Under the pieces are notes generated by a model, which was not told where the DNA came from, did no database searches, and saw only the letters and a list, made by a program, of their open reading frames with translations. A stretch of 64,000 nucleotides of DNA. Origin: Nonomuraea jabiensis. GTDB lineage: Bacteria; Actinomycetota; Actinomycetes; Streptosporangiales; Streptosporangiaceae. Both the position numbers and the translations under genes were made by a program. The stretch lies in NCBI RefSeq assembly GCF_014204795.1, contig NZ_JACHMB010000001.1:8382501-8446500 (forward strand), read 5' to 3'. Every line of letters starts with the position of its first letter. Position 1 is the first letter of the stretch. Positions 6,929 through 15,439 of this stretch are shown here, one piece after another.

Positions 6929-9055
6929 GTGGAGACGAGCGGATATACCACCGCCGGGGGCATCGGTGTCGAGCGCGAGGCGCGCGAGGTGGACGAGGCC
7001 GCACTCGAAGAGATCGTGACCGCGCTCGGGCACAGGCGCGGTGGCGCGTTCTCCTCGGGCATGGACTACCCGGGCCGTTACAGCCGATGGGCCTTCGGCT
7101 ACGTCGACCCGTGCCTGGAGCTGGTCGCCAAGGGCCGCGTCATCTCGGCGACCGCGCTGAACGAGCGCGGCAGGGTCGTGCTGCCCGCCGTCGCCTCCTG
7201 CCTGCTGGCCGCCGGCAAGCCGGTCGCCGAGCCGACGCCGGACCACGTCGAGGTCTACGTCCCCGAGTCGGAGGACCTGCTGCCGGAGGAGATGCGCAGC
7301 CGCCGGCCCACCGTGTTCACCGCGATCCGCGAGGTCATCGCCGCCTTCAAGGGCGACGACGCGCACCTCGGCCTGTACGGCGCGTTCGGCTACGACCTGG
7401 CCTTCCAGTTCGAGCCCATCAGGCAGGAGCTCGTCCGCCCCGACGACCAGCGAGACCTCGTCCTCCACCTGCCCGACCGCATCGTCGTGATCGACCGGCA
7501 GCGCGAGTCCAGCATCGAATACCGCTACGAGTTCACCGTCGACGGCGCCACCACCCGCGGCCTGGAGCGCACCGGCGCCACCGCCGAGCCCGTCACCCCC
7601 GGCGAGCTGCCCGACAACCCCGTGAAGGGCACCTACGCCAAGGTCGTGGCGGCCGCCAAGGAGCGGTTCAAGCGCGGCGACCTGTTCGAGGTCGTGCCCG
7701 GCCAGGTCTTCCACGCCGCCTGCGCCGACCCGTCGGCCTTCTACCGCAGCCTGCGCCAGAGCAACCCGGCGCCGTACGAGTTCATCATCAGCCTCGGCGA
7801 GGGCGAGCACCTGGTCGGCGCCTCGCCCGAGATGTACGTCCGGGTCAGCGGCGACCGCGTCGAGACCTGCCCCATCTCCGGCACCATCGCCCGCGGCAGC
7901 AACCCGGTCGAGGACGCCGAGGCCATCCGCACCCTCCTGTCCAGCGTCAAGGAGGAGTCGGAGCTGACCATGTGCACCGACGTCGACCGCAACGACAAGT
8001 CGCGCATCTGCGTCCCGGGCACGGTCAAGGTCATCGGGCGCCGCCAGATCGAGCTCTACTCCCGCCTGATCCACACGGTCGACCACATCGAGGGGCGGCT
8101 GCGGCCGGAGTTCGACGCGCTCGACGCGTTCCTCACCCACATGTGGGCCGTGACGGTCACCGGCGCGCCCAAGACGTGGGCCATGCAGTTCATCGAGGAC
8201 CACGAGGCCACGACCCGCAGGTGGTACGGCGGCGCCATCGGCTTCATCGGCTTCGACGGCTCCATGAACACCGGCCTGACCCTGCGTACCGCCCAGATCA
8301 AGAACGGCGTGGCGACGGTCAGGGCCGGGGCGACGCTGCTGTTCGACTCCGACCCCGAGTCGGAGGAGCGCGAGACCGAGCTCAAGGCCAGCGCCCTGCT
8401 CGGCGCCCTGGCCGCGGTCAACCGGCCGGGCACCGTCCCGGTCCCCGAGCCCAGGCCGCAGCCGGGCCAGGGCATGAAGGTGCTGCTCGTCGACCACGAG
8501 GACTCCTTCGTCAACACGCTGGCCGACTACTTCCGCCAGGAAGGCGCCGACGTGGTGACGCTGCGCCACGGCTTCCCGAACCACATGATCGACGACATCG
8601 CGCCCGACCTGGTGGTGCTCTCGCCGGGGCCCGGCTGGCCGTCCGACTTCGGCATGTCGGCGCTGATCGACCAGATCTACGCCCGCGACCTGCCGGTCTT
8701 CGGCGTCTGCCTGGGCCTGCAGGCCATGGTCGAGCAGGCCGGGGGCACGCTGGAGCTGCTCGGCTACCCCGAGCACGGCAAGCGCGGCCAGGTCTCGCGG
8801 ATCGCCGACAGCGCGCTGCTGGAGGGGCTGCCCGACGAGTTCACCGCGGCCCGCTACCACTCGCTGCACGCCAAGCAGCCCGGCGTCGTCGGCTTCGCCG
8901 CGACCGCGCTCACGCCCGACGGCAACGTCATGGCGATCGAGGACGTCGAGCGGCGCCGCTTCGCCGTGCAGTTCCACCCCGAGTCGATCCTCACGCAGGA
9001 GGGCGGCGCGGGCGCGAAGATCATCGCTAACGTGCTGCGCCTGTCCCGCAGATAA
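6929..9055 (+). CDS. Fused anthranilate synthase, TrpE-TrpG type
   Basis: A 708-residue protein joining the chorismate-binding subunit (about 1-500) to a class I glutamine amidotransferase (about 516-708). It converts chorismate and glutamine to anthranilate, the first committed step to tryptophan. The TrpE half shows ELTMCTDVDRNDKSR and the TGAPK signature; the TrpG half shows the LSPGPG oxyanion region, nucleophile Cys594 (GVCLGLQAM) and His683 (QFHPES). The fusion is typical of rhizobial TrpE(G) and of some actinomycete and PhzE-like enzymes. The GTG at 6929 is chosen because AAAGGGG lies 6 nt upstream. Expression is probably controlled by the upstream attenuator. No other trp gene is adjacent; trpF is at 23.6 kb. 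A role in an anthranilate-derived metabolite is possible. Confidence 0.93.
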   Translation: METSGYTTAGGIGVEREAREVDEAALEEIVTALGHRRGGAFSSGMDYPGRYSRWAFGYVDPCLELVAKGRVISATALNERGRVVLPAVASCLLAAGKPVAEPTPDHVEVYVPESEDLLPEEMRSRRPTVFTAIREVIAAFKGDDAHLGLYGAFGYDLAFQFEPIRQELVRPDDQRDLVLHLPDRIVVIDRQRESSIEYRYEFTVDGATTRGLERTGATAEPVTPGELPDNPVKGTYAKVVAAAKERFKRGDLFEVVPGQVFHAACADPSAFYRSLRQSNPAPYEFIISLGEGEHLVGASPEMYVRVSGDRVETCPISGTIARGSNPVEDAEAIRTLLSSVKEESELTMCTDVDRNDKSRICVPGTVKVIGRRQIELYSRLIHTVDHIEGRLRPEFDALDAFLTHMWAVTVTGAPKTWAMQFIEDHEATTRRWYGGAIGFIGFDGSMNTGLTLRTAQIKNGVATVRAGATLLFDSDPESEERETELKASALLGALAAVNRPGTVPVPEPRPQPGQGMKVLLVDHEDSFVNTLADYFRQEGADVVTLRHGFPNHMIDDIAPDLVVLSPGPGWPSDFGMSALIDQIYARDLPVFGVCLGLQAMVEQAGGTLELLGYPEHGKRGQVSRIADSALLEGLPDEFTAARYHSLHAKQPGVVGFAATALTPDGNVMAIEDVERRRFAVQFHPESILTQEGGAGAKIIANVLRLSRR

Positions 9056-9105
9056 CTACGGTAAAACCGCCGCGGGAGCGTGCGGAGCTCCCCTAGAGTC
9101 TCCGC

Positions 9106-10296
9106 ATGCTCCCCGTAGACCTGCCCGGCACGGTGCGTGACGCGCTGCTCGCCCCGCTCGTCGACCACCACTGTCACGGGGTGCGGCGCGACGACCTGAG
9201 CAGAGCCGAGTTCGAGCTGCTCATCAACGACGGCGGCAGCCCGGCGCCGCCCGGCACCACCCACTTCGACGCGCCGCTCGGGGTGGCCGTGCGCCGCTGG
9301 TGCGCGCCGCTGCTCGACCTGGAGCCGCACACCCCGCCGGCCGTCTACGTCTCGCGCCGGGAGGAGCTGGGCGCGCCCGAGGTCAACCGGCGGCTGCTGG
9401 CCGGGGCCGGGGTGGTGGCGTTCCTGGTGGACACCGCGCCGGCGAGCATGAGCCCGGCAGATATGAGCCCGGCAGATATGAGCAGGGCGGACATCGACCT
9501 GCTGACCGCCACCGAGATGGGCCGCCACGGCGGGGCCGCCGCCGACGAGCTCGTACGGATCGAGCAGATCGAGCGGGACGTGGCCGAGGACGCGCCGCTG
9601 GCCGTGGACTACCTGGACGGCGTCGGCGAGCAGCTGACCGCCAGGGCCGCCCGGGCGGTCGGGCTGAAGACCGTCATCGCGTCGCTGTACGGCCTCGACT
9701 TCGACCCGGCCAGGCCCACCAGGGGAGCGGTGATCGCGGCGGCCAACCGGCGGCTGGCGGACCCCAAGCAGCCGCTGACGGACGAGGTCCTGCTGCGCCA
9801 CCTGCTCTGGAGCGCGATCGACGTGGCCAGGGAGCGGGGGCTGCCCGTGCAGTTCCACACCGGTTTCGGCGGCTCGGGGCCCGACCTGCACCGCACCGAC
9901 CCGGGCCGGCTGGGCGCGTTCGCCAGGATGCTGCAGCCGGCCGGCGTGCCGCTCATCCTGCTGCACTGCTACCCGTACCACCGCCAGGCCGCCTACCTCG
10001 CCGGCGTCCACCCGCACGTCTACGTGGACGTCGGCCTCGCGCTCCCGCACACCGCCGCCGCCTCGGCCAGGGTCGTGGAGGAGCTGCTGGAGCTGGCGCC
10101 GTTCCACAAGCTGCTGTTCAGCTCCGGCTGCCACGGCGTGGCCGAGACGTGCTACCTGGGCGCGCTCTACTACCGGCAGGCGCTCGGCGCGGCGCTCGGG
10201 TCGCGCCTGGCGGCGGGGGAGTGGAGCGCCGCGGACGCCGCCCGGATCGCCCACATGATCGGCTCGGGGAACGCCCGGCGCGTCTACCGCCTCTGA
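9106..10296 (+). CDS. Amidohydrolase-2 family metal-dependent hydrolase
   Basis: A 396-residue TIM-barrel hydrolase. Metal-ligand positions are visible as DHHCH near the N-terminus (about 18-22), HTGFGG (about 250) and LHCYPYH (about 285), with the late barrel region FSSGCHGVAE (about 343). The pattern matches amidohydrolase-2 proteins related to the N-terminal half of FluG and nodulin-like glutamine-synthetase fusions, but here it stands alone. In many relatives the late metal Asp occurs in an SSD motif; here the residues read SSG, so the fourth ligand may be lost. A 15-bp tandem duplication near 9451 inserts SPADM repeats into a loop. The substrate is unknown. It lies 50 nt after the anthranilate synthase gene and could be co-transcribed. 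Confidence 0.75.
   Translation: MLPVDLPGTVRDALLAPLVDHHCHGVRRDDLSRAEFELLINDGGSPAPPGTTHFDAPLGVAVRRWCAPLLDLEPHTPPAVYVSRREELGAPEVNRRLLAGAGVVAFLVDTAPASMSPADMSPADMSRADIDLLTATEMGRHGGAAADELVRIEQIERDVAEDAPLAVDYLDGVGEQLTARAARAVGLKTVIASLYGLDFDPARPTRGAVIAAANRRLADPKQPLTDEVLLRHLLWSAIDVARERGLPVQFHTGFGGSGPDLHRTDPGRLGAFARMLQPAGVPLILLHCYPYHRQAAYLAGVHPHVYVDVGLALPHTAAASARVVEELLELAPFHKLLFSSGCHGVAETCYLGALYYRQALGAALGSRLAAGEWSAADAARIAHMIGSGNARRVYRL
9451..9495 (+). repeat. 15-bp in-frame tandem repeat inside the amidohydrolase gene
   Basis: Two identical copies of AGCCCGGCAGATATG (9451-9465, 9466-9480) are followed by a degenerate third (9481-9495). They encode SPADM-SPADM-SRADI and keep the frame. Confidence 0.9.
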
Positions 10297-10381
10297 CTCC
10301 CGGGGGGCGACTCGCGCCCGGCGGCCTCGACCTGGTTTGCTGGGGGCCGTCACAACACCCGACCTGAGCAGGGGGCTCTCC

Positions 10382-11116
10382 GTGGGAACTGTCGAACCCG
10401 AGGCCGAGATCACGTTCCGCAGCGACGTGGACGTGGAGCTGGTGAAGGCCGCCGCGTCGGACGCCGACGTGCTGTGGGCCGCGCGCGTCTCCACGAAGGG
10501 TGAGAGCTCTCTGGAGGAGATCGAAGCCGATCCCCAGCGTTCCAAGGGCCTCATCAACTACCTGATGCGCGACAGGCACGGCACGCCTTTCGAGCACTCT
10601 TCCATGACCTTCTACGTCAGCGCCCCGATCTTCGTTTTCCGCGAATTCATGCGGCACCGGACCTTTTCCTATAACGAGGAGTCCGGCAGGTACCGGAAGT
10701 TGACGCCGGTTTTCTACGTGCCCGGGCCCGACCGGAAGCTGGTGCAGGAAGGAAAGCCCGGCAAGTACGTGTTCCTGGACGGCACCGCCGAGCAGCACAA
10801 GCTGGTGACCGAGGCGACCCAGGAAAGCTACCGGCAGTCCTATCAGGCCTATCTGGAAATGCTGGAGGCGGGGGTGGCGCGCGAGGTGGCCCGTACGGTG
10901 CTGCCGGTGGGCCTCTACTCCTCGATGTACGCCACCTGCAACGCCCGCGCCCTGATGAACTTCCTGTCGCTGCGGGTCAAGCGCGAGGACTCCACGTTCC
11001 CGTCGTTCCCGCAGCGTGAGATCGAGATGGTCGCCGAGAAGATGGAGGCCCTGTGGGCGGAGCTCATGCCGCTGACCCACGCGGCGTTCGAGGCCAACGG
11101 GCGGGTCTGCCCCTGA
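10382..11116 (+). CDS. thyX: Flavin-dependent thymidylate synthase
   Basis: A 244-residue ThyX. It methylates dUMP to dTMP using methylene-tetrahydrofolate with FAD and NADPH, and does not need dihydrofolate reductase for this step. The diagnostic RHR-x7-S motif is present as RHRTFSYNEES, with HGTPFEH upstream and the C-terminal RNFLSLR-type region (NARALMNFLSLR). Length matches the family (about 230-250). The GTG at 10382 is chosen because AGGGGG lies 7 nt upstream; an ATG 45 nt earlier lacks a ribosome site. The neighbours are unrelated, so it is probably a single transcription unit. Confidence 0.96.
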   Translation: MGTVEPEAEITFRSDVDVELVKAAASDADVLWAARVSTKGESSLEEIEADPQRSKGLINYLMRDRHGTPFEHSSMTFYVSAPIFVFREFMRHRTFSYNEESGRYRKLTPVFYVPGPDRKLVQEGKPGKYVFLDGTAEQHKLVTEATQESYRQSYQAYLEMLEAGVAREVARTVLPVGLYSSMYATCNARALMNFLSLRVKREDSTFPSFPQREIEMVAEKMEALWAELMPLTHAAFEANGRVCP

Positions 11117-11123
11117 CCTCGGC

Positions 11124-11454
11124 TCAGGGCAGGCGGGACGTGGTCTCGCTGATCAGCTGAGCGAGGATCGACGCGGTCGCGGGGTGGGCGTCGAGGAGTT
11201 CGTCCAGGCGGGCCCGCCACGCGCCCGCCTCGGCGTAGATCGCGTCCGCCGCCGTGGCTGCCGCCGTGGCCGCCTCCGTGGCCGCCTGCAGCCGCCTGCA
11301 GCCGCCTGCGCGTCTCGCTCAGCCGCAACTGGTACATGCGCCCCAGGTGGTGGCCGACGGTGTCGCTGAGCCACCAGTAGGCGTCCGTGTTCGCCGCGGA
11401 GACGAAGGTCCGGGCGCCTTCCCAGGCCACGCGCCGGGGATGGAGGACTGCCAT
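11124..11454 (-). pseudogene. Small helical protein gene interrupted by a frameshift in a 10-bp repeat
   Basis: Reading from ATG 11454 gives MAVLHPRRVAWEGARTF and continues to SETRRRLQ, where a three-copy 10-bp repeat (11281-11310) shifts the frame. The other frame then gives a convincing ending with DAIYAEAGAWRARLDELLDA and closes at TGA 11124-11126. Removing exactly one repeat unit restores a single continuous protein of about 106 residues. Without this, the first frame runs antisense through thyX with glycine/histidine-rich nonsense. So this is a frameshifted gene, a slippage-switchable gene, or a sequencing error in the repeat. The product is not recognised; it would be a short helical cytoplasmic protein. 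Confidence 0.65.
11281..11310. repeat. 10-bp tandem repeat causing a frameshift
   Basis: Units GCCGCCTGCA (11281-11290), GCCGCCTGCA (11291-11300) and GCCGCCTGCG (11301-11310). Because 10 is not a multiple of three, gain or loss of one unit switches the reading frame of the overlying gene. Confidence 0.92.
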
Positions 11455-11708
11455 GGCGGGATGGTACGCCCCTCGCACCGGGACGGGAATGACCCGAGCG
11501 ATACTCCACCGGCAAATACGATTTTTCCTCGCATTTTCCGTCCGAAATTCGCATCCAAAGAGTGATGAGGTGGTTCGCTTCGCACCGTATTGAGGAGAAA
11601 CGGTTGTGACGCGTCATCAGTGGTGTAAGACTCAATTTTGAGCGCATCGGCTGTCCGGGGAGGGGCCGCGCGCTCAAGACCCGGAGCCGTCAGGGAGGTG
11701 AACGACAC

Positions 11709-11729
11709 GACCGGAACCCGATTCCGGTC
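11709..11729. promoter_or_regulatory. Inverted repeat before the flavohaemoglobin-like gene
   Basis: GACCGGAA (11709-11716) is perfectly inverted at 11722-11729 around a 5-nt spacer, 18 bp upstream of the ATG. The position fits an operator or a 5'-UTR hairpin just before the ribosome site. It does not resemble the usual NsrR consensus. Confidence 0.45.
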
Positions 11730-11747
11730 CATAGGTGGGGTTGGTAA

Positions 11748-12866
11748 ATGTCGTTGAATCCGCGCCTGGTAAAAGAGAGTTTCTCCGTCATCGAACCGGT
11801 GGCCGACAAGGCGACGGCCTACTTCTACGGCCGGCTGTTCGCCGAGAGCCCGCATCTGCGGGGCATGTTCCCGCCCGCGATGGACGTCCAGCGGGACCGC
11901 CTGTTCAGCGCGTTGACGCGCATCGTGTGGAGCCTGGACAGCCCGGACAGCCTCGCGGCGTACCTGGGCCAGCTGGGGAGGGACCACCGCAAGTACGGCG
12001 TGATCGCCGAGCACTACACAGCCGTCGGCAACGCCCTGCTCGCCACCATCCGCCGCTTCGCCGCCGAGATCTGGAACCACGAGATTGAGGCCGCCTGGGT
12101 CGCCGCCTACACGGCGGCCGCCAATCTCATGATCGAGTCGGCCGAGTCCGACTCCGGGGTCTCGCCCGCCTGGTGGCCGGCCGAGGTCATCGACCATGAG
12201 CTGCGCCACCGCGACATCGCGGTCCTCACGTTGCGGCCGGTGGAGCGGCTGCCGTACACGCCGGGCCAGTACGTCAACGTGCAGACCGCGCGCTGGCCGC
12301 GCGTCTGGCGCACGTTCTCCATCGCGAACGCGCCGCGCGCCGACAACACGCTCAGGCTGCACGTCCGCTCGGTCCCCGGCGGCTGGGTGTCCACCACGCT
12401 CATCAGGCACACCCGCATCGGCGACACGCTCCTGCTGGGCCCGCCGATGGGGACGATGGCGCCGTGCGAGAGCAGCCTGCGCGACGTGCTGTGCGTGGCG
12501 GGCGGCACCGGCCTGGCCCCGCTGAAGGCGATCATCGAGCACATCATCGCCTCGGGCCGCCGGCCCAACATCCACCTGCTGTACGGCGCGCGCACGGTCG
12601 AGGAGCTCTACGACCTGCCCGACCTGATCAGGATGGAGTCGTCGTTCCCCTGGCTGCGGGTGCTGCCCGTGGTGTCCGGCCAGCCCGGCTACGACGGGAT
12701 GCGCGGCCACCTGCCCGAGGTCGTGCAGCGCTTCCACTCCTGGGCCGAGCACGACGTGTACGTGTGCGGCCCGCCCGGCATGGTCAACGAGACCGTACGC
12801 CGCCTCCAGATCGACGGCGTGCCCCTGTCGCGCATCCACCGGGACATCGTCCAGGCCGAACGCTGA
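11748..12866 (+). CDS. Flavohaemoglobin-like globin-reductase fusion
   Basis: A 372-residue protein with an N-terminal globin domain (about 1-135) and a C-terminal FAD/NAD(P)H oxidoreductase (about 150-372). The proximal heme His is near 80 (GRDHRKYG), followed by HYTAVGNALL; B-helix tyrosines occur in YFYGRLF. The reductase has the FAD motif RVWRTFSIANAP, the nicotinamide motif GGTGLAP and CGPPGMV. Family members oxidise nitric oxide to nitrate or reduce oxygen. It is somewhat shorter than E. coli Hmp (396 residues) and belongs to the actinobacterial group with divergent FAD binding. A strong AGGTGGGG ribosome site precedes ATG 11748. A palindrome upstream may bind its regulator. Confidence 0.92.
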   Translation: MSLNPRLVKESFSVIEPVADKATAYFYGRLFAESPHLRGMFPPAMDVQRDRLFSALTRIVWSLDSPDSLAAYLGQLGRDHRKYGVIAEHYTAVGNALLATIRRFAAEIWNHEIEAAWVAAYTAAANLMIESAESDSGVSPAWWPAEVIDHELRHRDIAVLTLRPVERLPYTPGQYVNVQTARWPRVWRTFSIANAPRADNTLRLHVRSVPGGWVSTTLIRHTRIGDTLLLGPPMGTMAPCESSLRDVLCVAGGTGLAPLKAIIEHIIASGRRPNIHLLYGARTVEELYDLPDLIRMESSFPWLRVLPVVSGQPGYDGMRGHLPEVVQRFHSWAEHDVYVCGPPGMVNETVRRLQIDGVPLSRIHRDIVQAER

Positions 12867-12932
12867 CAGATCTTGACACTTCGGGTCGAAAGGTGCGAGG
12901 TGGAGGATGACACGCCAACGTGGAGGTGGACT

Positions 12933-14432
12933 GTGCCATCCCCCGCCAGGCGCCGAGGAATCGGCGGGCTGCTGACCCTGGTGCTCCTCCTGGCCCCGCT
13001 GCCCGCCCTGGCGTCGTCGGAGGCGGCCGTCCCGCTGACCGAGCTGGGCACCGGCGCCCGCACGGGCACTCAGGCTGGTCCTGACACCTTCCACGCGGGC
13101 ACGACGGTCGTGGCCGCCCAGCAGATCGGCAGGTTCTTCGACGGCGGGGCGTCCGGCATCGCGTACGCGACCTCGCCCGACAACGGCGCGACCTGGGCCA
13201 GGGGCGTGCTGCCGGGGCTCACCACGTCCGGCGGCGGTGCGTACGGGCGGGTCAGCGACCCGTCGGTGGCCTACGACGCCCGGCACGGCGTCTGGCTGAT
13301 CTCCTCGCTGGCCCTCACCGACGAGGACGGGGTCAAGGGGGCGGCGGTACTCACCAGCCGCTCCACCGACGGCGGCCTGACCTGGGGCGATCCCGTCACG
13401 ACCGCCGTCGCGGGCGGGGGCGACCTGGACAAGAGCTGGGTCGTCTGCGACAACGGCGTCCGCAGCCCGTACTACGGCCGCTGCTACGCGGTCTACGACG
13501 ACGTCACGGCGGGCAACGCGATCAAGGTGGCCCGCTCCTCCGACGGCGGCCTGACCTGGTCCCAGACCGACCCGTCCGCGAGCGGACAGGACGTGGCCGG
13601 GACCCGCACCTCCACGAGCGGAGAGGGCGTGGCCGGGACCGGCACATCCGCGAGTGGGCAGGGCGGGCAGCCGGTCGTGCGGCAGGACGGCGCCCTCGTC
13701 GTGCCGTACCTGAGCAACGAGGGGCAGATCCGCTCCCTGCGCTCCCGCGACGGCGGTGAGAGCTGGGGCCGCAGCGTGCTCGTCGCCACCGTGCAGCGGC
13801 ACAGGGTCGCGGGCGGGCTGCGGGCCGCGCCGCTGCCCTCGGCGGAGGTGGACGCCGCCGGCACCGTGTACGTCGCCTGGTCCGACTGCCGCTTCCAGCT
13901 CAGCTGCGGCGGCAACGACATCGTCATGAGCACCTCGGCCACCGGCGCGGAGTGGAGCCACATCCTGCGCGTCACGGACGACGGCGGCGACCACTTCATC
14001 CCCGGCCTCGGCGTCGACCCCGCAGGCGCGGGCGAGACGGCCAGGCTGGCGCTCGCCTACTACCGCTACCCGACCGCCGCCTGCACGGCCGCCACCTGCC
14101 GCCTCACGGTCGGCTACACCTCCTCCACCAACGGCGGCGCGAGCTGGTCGGCCCCCGTCGAGCTGCACGGGCCGATGGAGCTCGGCTGGCTCGCCGGCTC
14201 CGCACAGGGCCGCATGGCGGGCGACTACATCTCCACCTCGGTCGTCCCCGGCGGCAACGCCCATGTGGCCTTCACCGCCGCGGCGGCACCGGCGCACGGG
14301 GCGTTCGACATGCGCACCTACACCGTCACGGGCGGGCTGCCGATCACCGGCGGCGGCCGCCCCACGCTCGCCATCGAGGCGCCGATCGCCGCCGGCGAGG
14401 AAATCCCCGGCCCACCCACCCCCGCCCGCTGA
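12933..14432 (+). CDS. Secreted sialidase-like BNR-repeat protein
   Basis: A 499-residue exported beta-propeller protein. The N-terminus is basic and then hydrophobic (RRRGIGGLLTLVLLLAPLPA), a signal peptide with a likely cut after ALA. Asp-box/BNR motifs recur: STDGGLTWG, SSDGGLTWS, SRDGGESWG and STNGGASWS, typical of six-bladed sialidase-like propellers. The arginine triad and Asp/Glu/Tyr residues needed for true sialidase activity cannot be assigned with confidence, so it may only bind glycans. GTG 12933 is chosen because GGAGG lies 6 nt upstream and the signal peptide then starts correctly. A repetitive Ser/Gly/Thr-rich loop (about residues 219-250) interrupts the propeller. Confidence 0.8.
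   Translation: MPSPARRRGIGGLLTLVLLLAPLPALASSEAAVPLTELGTGARTGTQAGPDTFHAGTTVVAAQQIGRFFDGGASGIAYATSPDNGATWARGVLPGLTTSGGGAYGRVSDPSVAYDARHGVWLISSLALTDEDGVKGAAVLTSRSTDGGLTWGDPVTTAVAGGGDLDKSWVVCDNGVRSPYYGRCYAVYDDVTAGNAIKVARSSDGGLTWSQTDPSASGQDVAGTRTSTSGEGVAGTGTSASGQGGQPVVRQDGALVVPYLSNEGQIRSLRSRDGGESWGRSVLVATVQRHRVAGGLRAAPLPSAEVDAAGTVYVAWSDCRFQLSCGGNDIVMSTSATGAEWSHILRVTDDGGDHFIPGLGVDPAGAGETARLALAYYRYPTAACTAATCRLTVGYTSSTNGGASWSAPVELHGPMELGWLAGSAQGRMAGDYISTSVVPGGNAHVAFTAAAAPAHGAFDMRTYTVTGGLPITGGGRPTLAIEAPIAAGEEIPGPPTPAR
13584..13671 (+). repeat. Imperfect repeats encoding a Ser/Gly/Thr-rich loop
   Basis: About two copies of a 45-bp element encode SASGQDVAGTRT and STSGEGVAGTGT followed by a partial third, SASGQGGQ. 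The reading frame is preserved, so this is a lengthened loop in the BNR protein. Confidence 0.75.
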
Positions 14433-14501
14433 AGCGCCCGGCCCGCTCGTTGAGGCGTCCGGCCCGCCCGCTGCCCCGCCGGTGCGGAGGCGGCCGGCCC
14501 G

Positions 14502-15317
14502 CTAACCTCCCATGCCCTGGTGGAACGCGGCCGCGGTCTCCTCGTCGTTCGGCCAGAACGTCTCGATGGCCAGCTCGGAGACCGTCACGTCCACCGGCGT
14601 CCCGAACGTCGCGATCGTCGTGAACATCGACAGCACCCGGTCACCGGCCGCGATCCGCAGCGGCACCAGGATGTCGGCGGGGCCCGGCACGTGCGCCACG
14701 TTCAGATCCACCCCCGGATACTCGTACGAGGCCAGCTCGTCGTGGAGCGCGGCCAGCCGCGCGTCGCCCGACCCCTCGGCCTGCCTGCGCAGCTGGTAGA
14801 GCAGGTGCGCCCGGACCTCGGCCAGGTTCAGCAGCCGGCCGCCCATCGCGTCGGGGTGCAGCGAGAGCCGCATCACGTTGATCGGCTCCTTCAGCAGCTC
14901 AGCGGGCACCCCGTCCATGAACATCGCGGCCGCCGAGTTGGCCGCCACCAGGTTCCAGGCCGCGTCCACCACGACCGCCGGGTACGGCTCGTGCCCGGCC
15001 AGGATCTTGTCCAGCGCCTGCCGTACGACCTCCATCTCCGGGGCACGGACCTCGCGCTCCGGATAAACCGGAGCGAACCCGGCGGACATCAGCAGCCTGT
15101 TGCGCTGCCGCAGCGGCACGTCCAGCTCCTCGGCCAGCTTCATCACCATCTCGCGGCTCGGCCGGGCGCGCCCGGTCTCCAGGAAACTGATGTGGCGGGC
15201 CGAAACGTCGGCCTCGATGGCCAGGTCCAGCTGGCTCACCCGCCGCCGCTGCCGCCACGAACGCAACAACTCACCAAATGTCTCTTCATTGACGGCTACT
15301 GCTCCCATGCCCGGCAC
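14502..15317 (-). CDS. XRE-family regulator with MmyB-like ligand-binding domain
   Basis: A 271-residue DNA-binding protein. The helix-turn-helix (about 14-70) contains VSQLDLAIEADVSARHISFL and the RPSREMVMKLAEELDVPLR region typical of this actinobacterial group. The C-terminal part (about 105-270) matches the MmyB-like PAS-type domain, with AWNLVAAN and DAMGGRLLNL. ATG 15317 and ATG 15308 are both possible starts; neither has a strong ribosome site. It is divergently transcribed from the BNR-repeat gene at 15440, and the palindrome at 15344-15360 between them is the probable operator. The ligand is unknown; relatives often sense fatty acids or act on adjacent oxidoreductases. Confidence 0.9.
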   Translation of the reverse strand: MPGMGAVAVNEETFGELLRSWRQRRRVSQLDLAIEADVSARHISFLETGRARPSREMVMKLAEELDVPLRQRNRLLMSAGFAPVYPEREVRAPEMEVVRQALDKILAGHEPYPAVVVDAAWNLVAANSAAAMFMDGVPAELLKEPINVMRLSLHPDAMGGRLLNLAEVRAHLLYQLRRQAEGSGDARLAALHDELASYEYPGVDLNVAHVPGPADILVPLRIAAGDRVLSMFTTIATFGTPVDVTVSELAIETFWPNDEETAAAFHQGMGG

Positions 15318-15343
15318 AGTAGCCGCTGGAGGGAAGCGTCACG

Positions 15344-15360
15344 ATTACCTGCCGGGTAAT
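15344..15360. promoter_or_regulatory. Operator-like palindrome between divergent genes
   Basis: ATTACC (15344-15349) is inverted as GGTAAT (15355-15360) around a 5-nt centre, in the intergenic region between the XRE regulator and the BNR-repeat protein. Its AT-rich arms stand out from the surrounding GC-rich sequence. Confidence 0.5.
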
Positions 15361-15439
15361 GCGGCTTCGCGGACGGAAACTCCCCGAGACTGTCGGTCCT
15401 GCGTGGCACGATGGCCGCAGACCAACAAGGGAGCACGCC

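Noticed and set aside
6902..8977. Long minus-strand reading frame opposite the anthranilate synthase gene.
   Set aside because: Low-information His/Val/Gly/Asp-rich translation; the plus strand encodes all TrpE and TrpG motifs.
12873..12878. TTGACA as -35 box for the sialidase-like gene.
   Set aside because: No acceptable -10 hexamer lies 16-18 bp downstream.
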